From the NCBI RefSeq assembly GCF_009907385.1, contig NZ_JAAATR010000003.1, forward strand, positions 1 through 64,000: a stretch of DNA of 64,000 bases, in the 5' to 3' direction. The notes beneath the pieces are model-generated. The model was not told the DNA's origin, ran no database searches, and worked only from the letters and a program-made list of their open reading frames with translations. The position numbers and the translations under genes are program-made. Within the stretch, counting starts at the first letter, position 1; each line of letters opens with the position of its first letter. This DNA is from Atlantibacter hermannii (lineage in GTDB: Bacteria; Pseudomonadota; Gammaproteobacteria; Enterobacterales; Enterobacteriaceae). This document shows, in pieces, positions 59,543 to 64,000 of the stretch.

Positions 59543-60637
59543 CTACGAGAGACGCGTTACCTGCGTCTCTCCCTCTTCCATCCCCAGTTGATACAGCGTG
59601 AACCGGCTGTGTTGCTCAATCAGATTTGCCAGTTCCGGCGAGTGGCTGGTCAGCCAGATTTGCGAAAACCGCGCGGCCTCGGCGATCAGTTTCGCCAGCG
59701 CGGGCAGCATTTGCGGATGCAGACTGTTTTCTGGTTCATTCAGCGCGATAAACGCCGGAGGACGCGGGCTTAACAGCGCCACGGCCAGGCATAAAAAACG
59801 CAGCGTTCCATCAGAAAACTCAGCAGGCTCCAGCGGGCGGGTTAAGCCATCGCGCTGCATTAACAGTTGAAAGCGCCCGCCCGGATTTTCACAAAAGAAC
59901 CGGCAGCCGGGAAACGCCTGATCGAGGATCGCCATCAGCAGATCTTCATCGCCAATTTCAACGATGGTCTGAAATGCCGCCGCCAGGTTCGCGCCGTCGC
60001 TGGCTAATACCGGGGAGCGGTATCCTACCTGCGGCTCGCGCAGCGCGGAGTTTTTCGATACCGCAAACTCATGATAAAACCGCCAGTTACGCATCGCTTC
60101 ACGCATTTGTGACACTTCCGGGTACAGATGCGGTTCGCCCAGCTGCCCGAACACCGATTCGTTCTCATACAGCGTGCCGCTGTGAGTGACTTTCTCGTGG
60201 TGGACATTGTTTAAAAACACCGCCTGATTTTTACGGCGCATCAGCTGCGCCGACGCCCGGCGTTGATGATCGCTCAGCCAGATGCTCTCTTCTTTGATCA
60301 CCGGATCGAGGTTAAACAGCGAAGGATAAGGCACTTTCTCAACAAAACCGAACTGGAGTTCATATTCATAGCGGTCGGTTTCCACCGCCAGGGTGACGCG
60401 GCGTTTTTCATCACGCCGACTATGCCCGGCCCAGAATACTTTAAGAATGCCGCCTTCTGCGGCGAGATCCTGCGAGAACGCCCCCTGCGCGGCGCTGTGC
60501 ATCAGGTGAATCGCTTTGTAGATGTTGGACTTACCGGTGCCGTTCGGGCCAAAAACGATATTCAGCCGCTCAAGATCCAGCGACAACCGCTTGATGGAAC
60601 GATAATTTTCAATATGCAGCGTTTTGATCACAGACAC
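59543..60637 (-). CDS. AAA-family (RecF/SMC-like) ATPase
   Basis: 364 residues. It begins IKTLHIENYRSIKRLSLDLE, then Walker A VFGPNGTGKSN. The ABC-like signature region is FSDGTLRFLCLAVALLSPRP, with Walker B PAFIALNEPENSLHPQMLPA (the usual ILLDEPE is ALNEPEN) and the switch His in IWLTSHSPELANLIE. Single-domain AAA_21-type protein without a visible nuclease (no TOPRIM). Function unknown; such genes occur alone in many enterics and some act in defence with a partner. No partner is visible here. It is downstream of ilvN with a hairpin between. Confidence 0.85.
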   Translation of the reverse strand: MSVIKTLHIENYRSIKRLSLDLERLNIVFGPNGTGKSNIYKAIHLMHSAAQGAFSQDLAAEGGILKVFWAGHSRRDEKRRVTLAVETDRYEYELQFGFVEKVPYPSLFNLDPVIKEESIWLSDHQRRASAQLMRRKNQAVFLNNVHHEKVTHSGTLYENESVFGQLGEPHLYPEVSQMREAMRNWRFYHEFAVSKNSALREPQVGYRSPVLASDGANLAAAFQTIVEIGDEDLLMAILDQAFPGCRFFCENPGGRFQLLMQRDGLTRPLEPAEFSDGTLRFLCLAVALLSPRPPAFIALNEPENSLHPQMLPALAKLIAEAARFSQIWLTSHSPELANLIEQHSRFTLYQLGMEEGETQVTRLS

Positions 60638-60651
60638 CCGCCAGGCTAACG

Positions 60652-60675
60652 GGCTGCGGTGTTAAGGCCGCAGCC
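60652..60675. repeat. Perfect 8-bp hairpin between ilvN and the ATPase gene
   Basis: GGCTGCGG-TGTTAAGG-CCGCAGCC. No T run follows on the minus strand. It could be an attenuating or REP-like structure at the end of the ilvBN message. Confidence 0.45.
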
Positions 60676-60733
60676 GGTGTATCGTCAGCCCGAGGGTAAA
60701 GTAACTTTTCGCGTGATGCAAAAAGTCAGCGCA

Positions 60734-61015
60734 TTACTGGAAGAACAATTCCAGTTTGTTGAATACGCCGGGATCGTCCTGATGACGGATAATCTGGATC
60801 ACGTCTTCCAGCTTGTCGATTTGGCTGACCATCTGCTCAAGACGCTGGTCCTCCGCTACCTGTAGCCAGATGCGGCTGTGGTCGCCGTCCGGCAACGGCA
60901 AGCAAAGAATGCCTTCCACGTTGAACGCCCGTCGGGCGAACAGCCCGCACACGTGCGACATCACGCCAGGGTGGTTGCGTACCGTCAGTTCCAGAATTAC
61001 GTTTTGTTGTTGCAT
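60734..61015 (-). CDS. ilvN: Acetolactate synthase I small subunit
   Basis: 93 residues (E. coli 96). An ACT-domain regulatory subunit that gives valine feedback control: [20 protein letters not shown], then [20 protein letters not shown]. It follows ilvB by three bases. Confidence 0.95.
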   Translation of the reverse strand: MQQQNVILELTVRNHPGVMSHVCGLFARRAFNVEGILCLPLPDGDHSRIWLQVAEDQRLEQMVSQIDKLEDVIQIIRHQDDPGVFNKLELFFQ

Positions 61016-61018
61016 GGC

Positions 61019-62707
61019 TTATTCTCCTACCATCTCTGTATTGGCCGCACCTGGCGGAACCATCGGGTACACTTTTTCCTGCGCATCAATTCTTACGTGG
61101 ATAAGGGTCGGGCCCGGGCGCGCCATGGCTTCACGCAGCGCCGCCTGCGGATCCTGCGCCTCGTTCAAATCGCAACTGCTCATCCCGAAGCCTTCGGCAA
61201 TTTTGATGAAATTGGTCATGCCTGGGTAAGTGGCTTCAAACACGTTCTGCTTGTAGAACAGGCTTTGCTGCTGATGCACCAGCCCGAGCGCCTGGTTGTT
61301 CATCAGGATCACTTTGATATTCAGGCCGTTCTCGGCAGCGGTCGCCATCTCCTGGATGTTCATCATCAGACTGCCGTCGCCGGAGAAACAAATAATCTGG
61401 CGTTCCGGTTCGGCCAGCGCCGCGCCAATTGCCGCAGGCAGGCCAAAGCCCATGGTGCCGAGACCGCCTGACGTCAGCCACTGACGCGGACGGCGCAGCG
61501 GATAGGCCTGCGCCGCCCACATCTGATGCTGGCCCACATCGGTAGTGATGATGGCATCCTCGTCCGCGCAGGCCGCTACCGCCTTAATCAAACCGTAATG
61601 GCACAGCGGATCGTCGGCGTTGGGCATATTGAACGGGAATTCCTGTTGCAGCGACGCCACCAGCGCACGCCACGGCGCACGTTCAGTAGGCATAATGCGC
61701 GGCGTCAGCTGAGTCAGTACTTCAGCCACGTCGCCCTGAATGGCGATATGCGGCTGTTTGATTTTGCCCAGTTCGGCGCGATCGATATCCACATGGATAA
61801 TTTTGGCGTTCGGGCAGAATTCCTGGGTTTTGCCAATCGCCCGGTCATCAAAACGCGCGCCGAGTACAATCAGCAAATCCGCTTCCTGCAAAATAAAGTT
61901 GGTGCTGCGCGCGCCGTGCATCCCCAGCATGCCGAGCGAAAGCGGGTGATCGGTGGGCAATACGCCCAGCGCCATCAGCGTCATGGTGGTCGGCAAGTTG
62001 GCCTGTTCCGCCAGTTTACGCACCTGCGGCGCGGCGTTGATTGTGCCGCCGCCCAGATACAGCACCGGGCGCTTCGCCTGGTTGATCATCGCCGCCGCAT
62101 CGGCCACCTGCTGCGGGTTAAACGCCGGGGCAGGCGCACAGCGGCCCGGCTCAGGAAAGCGCTCGATATCGATTTCCGCGTTCTGGATATCCTTCGGAAT
62201 ATCAATCCACACCGGCCCCGGACGGCCTGACTGGGCGATGCGGAACGCGTCGCTGATCACCTGCGGCAGCTCGCTGATATGGCGCACCAGATAGTTGTGC
62301 TTGGTAATGGGAATGGCGATGCCGTAGGTGTCGACTTCCTGGAACGCGTCTGCGCCGATCATTGAGGTCGCGACCTGGCCGGTGATGCAGACCATGGGAA
62401 TCGAATCGAGCCGCGCGTCGGCAATCGCCGTGACCAGGTTGGTCGCGCCCGGCCCGCTACAGGCGATACACACCGCCGGTTTGCCCTGAGTCCGCGCCAT
62501 GCCCTGGGCGATAAAGCCCGCGCCCTGCTCGTGGCGCGCCAGAACGTGGCGAATTGTCGTGCTCTGGCTCAGCGCGTCGTATAACGGCAGGACAGTGCCG
62601 CCGGGGATGCCGGTAACGGTCGTAATGCCCTGACGTTCCAGTAAATGAACGATCAGTTGCGCGCCGGTAAAGCGTTGTGTTGGGGAAGTTGTGCCCATTG
62701 TCGCCAT
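61019..62707 (-). CDS. ilvB: Acetolactate synthase I large subunit
   Basis: 562 residues as in E. coli IlvB. It condenses pyruvate (or pyruvate with 2-oxobutyrate) in branched-chain amino-acid synthesis. TPP and FAD enzyme: catalytic Glu region LARHEQGAGFIAQGMARTQG, FAD region LIVLGARFDDRAIGKTQEF, and TPP motif FSGDGSLMMNIQEMATAAEN ending near MNNQALGLV. The ivbL leader and attenuator lie upstream. Confidence 0.97.
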   Translation of the reverse strand: MATMGTTSPTQRFTGAQLIVHLLERQGITTVTGIPGGTVLPLYDALSQSTTIRHVLARHEQGAGFIAQGMARTQGKPAVCIACSGPGATNLVTAIADARLDSIPMVCITGQVATSMIGADAFQEVDTYGIAIPITKHNYLVRHISELPQVISDAFRIAQSGRPGPVWIDIPKDIQNAEIDIERFPEPGRCAPAPAFNPQQVADAAAMINQAKRPVLYLGGGTINAAPQVRKLAEQANLPTTMTLMALGVLPTDHPLSLGMLGMHGARSTNFILQEADLLIVLGARFDDRAIGKTQEFCPNAKIIHVDIDRAELGKIKQPHIAIQGDVAEVLTQLTPRIMPTERAPWRALVASLQQEFPFNMPNADDPLCHYGLIKAVAACADEDAIITTDVGQHQMWAAQAYPLRRPRQWLTSGGLGTMGFGLPAAIGAALAEPERQIICFSGDGSLMMNIQEMATAAENGLNIKVILMNNQALGLVHQQQSLFYKQNVFEATYPGMTNFIKIAEGFGMSSCDLNEAQDPQAALREAMARPGPTLIHVRIDAQEKVYPMVPPGAANTEMVGE

Positions 62708-62762
62708 GCTCCAGTCCTTTCTCTTTCTGGGCCAGCTTTACTTTCCGGGCGAGATAAACAAG

Positions 62763-62798
62763 AAACCCCGCTCGGTTGCGCCGGCGGGGTTTTTGGAA
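62763..62798 (-). terminator. ilvBN attenuator terminator
   Basis: On the minus strand ACCCCGC-CGGCGCAACCGA-GCGGGGT followed by TTCTTGTTT, between the ivbL stop and ilvB. It stops transcription unless ribosomes stall on the Val codons of ivbL. Confidence 0.85.
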
Positions 62799-62819
62799 TC
62801 AATGCGTTGACTCGGGACC

Positions 62820-62918
62820 CTACGGCGCATTGCCGACGACCACCACCACACGCACGACGACCACCGCGGCAGGTTGCGCGGTTAGTAGTAGGTCAGAAGC
62901 GTGCATGAATGCGGTCAT
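62820..62918 (-). CDS. ivbL: ilvB operon leader peptide
   Basis: 32 residues, the same length as E. coli IvbL: MTAFMHASDLLLTAQPAA, then VVVVRVVVVVGNAP. Nine Val codons and three consecutive Leu codons make translation sense charged tRNA-Val and tRNA-Leu. It controls the terminator just downstream. Too short for ordinary gene calling. Confidence 0.97.
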   Translation of the reverse strand: MTAFMHASDLLLTAQPAAVVVVRVVVVVGNAP

Positions 62919-62947
62919 GGGATCTCAGTTCTCGATCAACGGTAAAA

Positions 62948-62953
62948 TTTATA
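62948..62953 (-). promoter_or_regulatory. Likely -10 element of the ilvB promoter
   Basis: TATAAA on the minus strand, 30 bases upstream of the ivbL ATG. A -35 match is not clear, fitting a CRP-dependent promoter. Confidence 0.5.
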
Positions 62954-63006
62954 CAAACACAGCGTTGCATTGCTGACAAGGGGTTTATTGCGTGCAGAAA
63001 AAAATC

Positions 63007-63022
63007 CGTGAGATCTATCACA
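63007..63022. promoter_or_regulatory. CRP site upstream of ilvB
   Basis: CGTGA-GATCTA-TCACA, nine of ten core CRP positions. It is centred about 60 to 75 bases from the probable ilvB transcription start. CRP activation of ilvB is known in E. coli. Confidence 0.7.
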
Positions 63023-63102
63023 AACGGAACCAACCCAACGCAGCAGGGAAAAATCAGGATTAACGCTTAAGGCACGGAGAAATTCAGGCAGCGCTGAAAA
63101 AC

Positions 63103-63182
63103 AAAAAACCCCGCGAGAAGCGAGGTTTTTTGGAGCGGTTTTGCGGATGGTCGCCGCAAAAGCACACTGTGTTACGTCAACT
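63103..63182 (-). ncRNA. istR: IstR-1 antisense RNA
   Basis: Leftward RNA of about 80 nt that starts GTTGACGTAACACAGTGTGC and ends in a terminator, AACCTCGC-TTCTC-GCGGGGTT-TTTTGT. A TATAGT -10 box precedes it on the minus strand (about 63191-63196). Its 5' end matches the complement of the tisB mRNA leader over 21 bases with one mismatch (63161-63181 against 63409-63429), the known basis by which IstR-1 blocks the standby ribosome site. The order and polarity match E. coli istR-tisB next to ilvB. Confidence 0.9.
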
Positions 63183-63276
63183 TAGTAACTATACGACCAA
63201 TTGACCGCTATCGCAAACATTGCGGCGGTTTCAGGCAGGTTAACTATAGATCTCAATAAGTAAGTCGTCCAGAAAA

Positions 63277-63296
63277 TACTGTTCATTTATACAGTA
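63277..63296. promoter_or_regulatory. LexA box of the tisB promoter
   Basis: TACTGTTCATTTATACAGTA, 18 of 20 positions of the SOS consensus TACTGTATATATATACAGTA. A TATACT -10 element follows at 63303-63308, so the box overlaps the promoter. Confidence 0.88.
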
Positions 63297-63408
63297 TTTA
63301 TCTATACTGAAGTTGCTGTTCACCGTGTGCGATACGGGGCCGTGATGTGCGGCGCAAAGCAAGTCCTGGCTGAAACGGGTGGTGCCGTCAGTGCTTTAAC
63401 CCCGTGAG

Positions 63409-63429
63409 AGCACACTGTGTTACGCCAAC
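63409..63429 (+). promoter_or_regulatory. IstR-1 target in the tisB leader
   Basis: AGCACACTGTGTTACGCCAAC, complementary to the 5' end of IstR-1 except for one base. In E. coli this region is the ribosome standby site needed for tisB translation, about 70-100 nt upstream of the start codon, as here. Confidence 0.8.
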
Positions 63430-63496
63430 AAAGCTGCTGGCAACAGGCAACGGAAAGGTACGTCAGCGGCGTGCTCCTTGACCAGAGGAGACGCGT

Positions 63497-63586
63497 ATGA
63501 GCGGAATGGATTGGGTTATCCTTGTCCTTAAACTCATTGTTGCATTGCTGCAACTGCTTGATGCAGTCCTGAAATACCTCCGGTAA
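63497..63586 (+). CDS. tisB: SOS-induced membrane toxin TisB
   Basis: 29 residues, the E. coli TisB length. MSGMDWVILVLKLIVALLQL, then LDAVLKYLR, a single amphipathic helix with two internal Lys. The core LKLIVA..QLLDAVLKYL is conserved, and the N-terminus differs from E. coli (MNLVDIAI). It inserts in the inner membrane, lowers proton-motive force and promotes persister formation. AGGAG lies 6 bases before the ATG. Regulated by LexA and IstR-1. Confidence 0.95.
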   Translation: MSGMDWVILVLKLIVALLQLLDAVLKYLR

Positions 63587-63605
63587 TTCAGGGTCAAGTC
63601 GCACC

Positions 63606-63633
63606 AAAGGAGGGCGGGCAACCGCCCTCCTTT
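63606..63633 (+). terminator. Terminator of the tisB transcript
   Basis: AAAGGAGGGCGG-GCAA-CCGCCCTCCTTT, a perfect 12-bp stem 20 bases after the tisB stop. A T run follows about 11 bases later. Confidence 0.8.
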
Positions 63634-63698
63634 AACACCGACTTTTTTCAGGTTTCGCTGACGTGCTAAGGTAGCCCCTTTCTCCGAAGGAAAGGTCT

Positions 63699-64000
63699 GT
63701 GAGCGAGTCGGTGCGTTTTATTGTGGTGCGCCACGCGGAATCCGAGTGGAATCAGCGCGGTATTTTGCAGGGGCAGCTTGAAAGTCCCACCAGCGCACGC
63801 GGGCTTCGGCAAATCGATGCGCTGCCTGGGGCGTTGGCCGGTTACACCTTCAGCGCCGTAATAAGCTCCCCATCCCGGCGCGCGCTGACCACCGCGCAGG
63901 CCATTGCACAGGCGCATTCCGCCACGCTCCACCTTGACCCACGTCTGCATGAACAGCACCTTGGTGATTTTCAGGGGCTCACCGCCGCGCAGATTCTGGC
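63699..64000 (+). CDS. Histidine phosphatase (phosphoglycerate-mutase-like) family protein, partial
   Basis: GTG start at 63699, GAAGGAAAGG upstream. It runs off the window end after 100 codons. The N-terminus SESVRFIVVRHAESEWNQRG has the catalytic RHxE variant (RHAE), and SSPSRRALTTAQAI and LHEQHLGDFQG carry the second Arg and the Glu of the family. A broad phosphatase is likely, similar to CobC or GpmB. The exact substrate cannot be read from the fragment. Confidence 0.85.
   Translation, partial: MSESVRFIVVRHAESEWNQRGILQGQLESPTSARGLRQIDALPGALAGYTFSAVISSPSRRALTTAQAIAQAHSATLHLDPRLHEQHLGDFQGLTAAQIL

Noticed and set aside
1-64000. CRISPR arrays, rRNA genes, insertion sequences, prophage structural genes
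   Set aside because: No regularly spaced direct repeats, rRNA sequence, transposase catalytic motif with terminal repeats, or phage gene run was seen.

Overview
The window is chromosomal DNA of a gamma-proteobacterium of the Enterobacteriaceae. The order and sequence of the lldPRD, sodA, rha, fdo, yicIJ-selC, nrf, hyb and ilvBN genes match enteric housekeeping genes. The arrangement (nrf beside hyp/hyb, fucO inside rha, yiiM-sodA next to lldD) is not that of E. coli K-12 and suggests an Enterobacter, Kosakonia, Lelliottia or Klebsiella relative. Genus is an inference. Coding DNA is GC-rich, while the rhs tips and several intergenic regions are AT-rich.

Layout. 1-2752 (minus): a decayed rhs locus with a truncated Rhs N-terminus, an orphan toxin tip, an Imm58-like immunity gene, and a second Rhs tip carrying an HExxH metallopeptidase plus the start of its immunity gene. 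3315-6957: lldPRD for L-lactate use, with two LldR-type operators. 6993-8372: yiiM and sodA. 8658-18514: a rhamnose regulon (FucI/AraA-family isomerase, rhaT, rhaR, rhaS, rhaB, rhaA, rhaD, fucO, rhaM). 18548-20180: an XRE-cupin regulator divergent from azlCD. 20212-26787: fdhD divergent from fdoGHI-fdhE, with an in-frame UGA selenocysteine codon in fdoG. 26840-27643: scars of a PIN toxin and an alpha/beta hydrolase, with a LexA-like box. 27678-31409: yicI and yicJ (xyloside use). 31700-31794: selC, the tRNA that decodes the fdoG UGA.

Downstream of selC lies an accessory block: a rhuM remnant, a CHASE4-PAS-GGDEF-EAL protein, a GAF protein with a degenerate GGDEF, a GGCT-like protein, yciF- and yciG-like stress genes, and a ParD-like/methionine aminopeptidase pair behind an 8-bp inverted repeat. 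39704-42809 is a polar amino-acid ABC transporter. 43474-59539 is an anaerobic respiration region: nrfABCDE plus a fused nrfF-nrfG, convergent with hypF-hypA, which diverge from hybOABCDE-hypC. 59543-62918 holds an AAA ATPase, then ilvN, ilvB and leader ivbL, all on the minus strand. 63103-63636 holds the SOS toxin locus tisB with its antisense RNA IstR. The window ends inside a histidine phosphatase gene.

Functional themes: lactate and rhamnose oxidation or fermentation, selenium-dependent formate oxidation, formate-linked nitrite ammonification, hydrogen uptake, and a chain of degraded or TA-like modules at rhs, fdhE-yicI, selC and tisB. The most interesting items are the ParD-like/Map pair, the NrfF-NrfG fusion, the multi-toxin rhs graveyard with a homopolymer frameshift and a nonsense codon, and a concentric palindrome between nrfA and nrfB.
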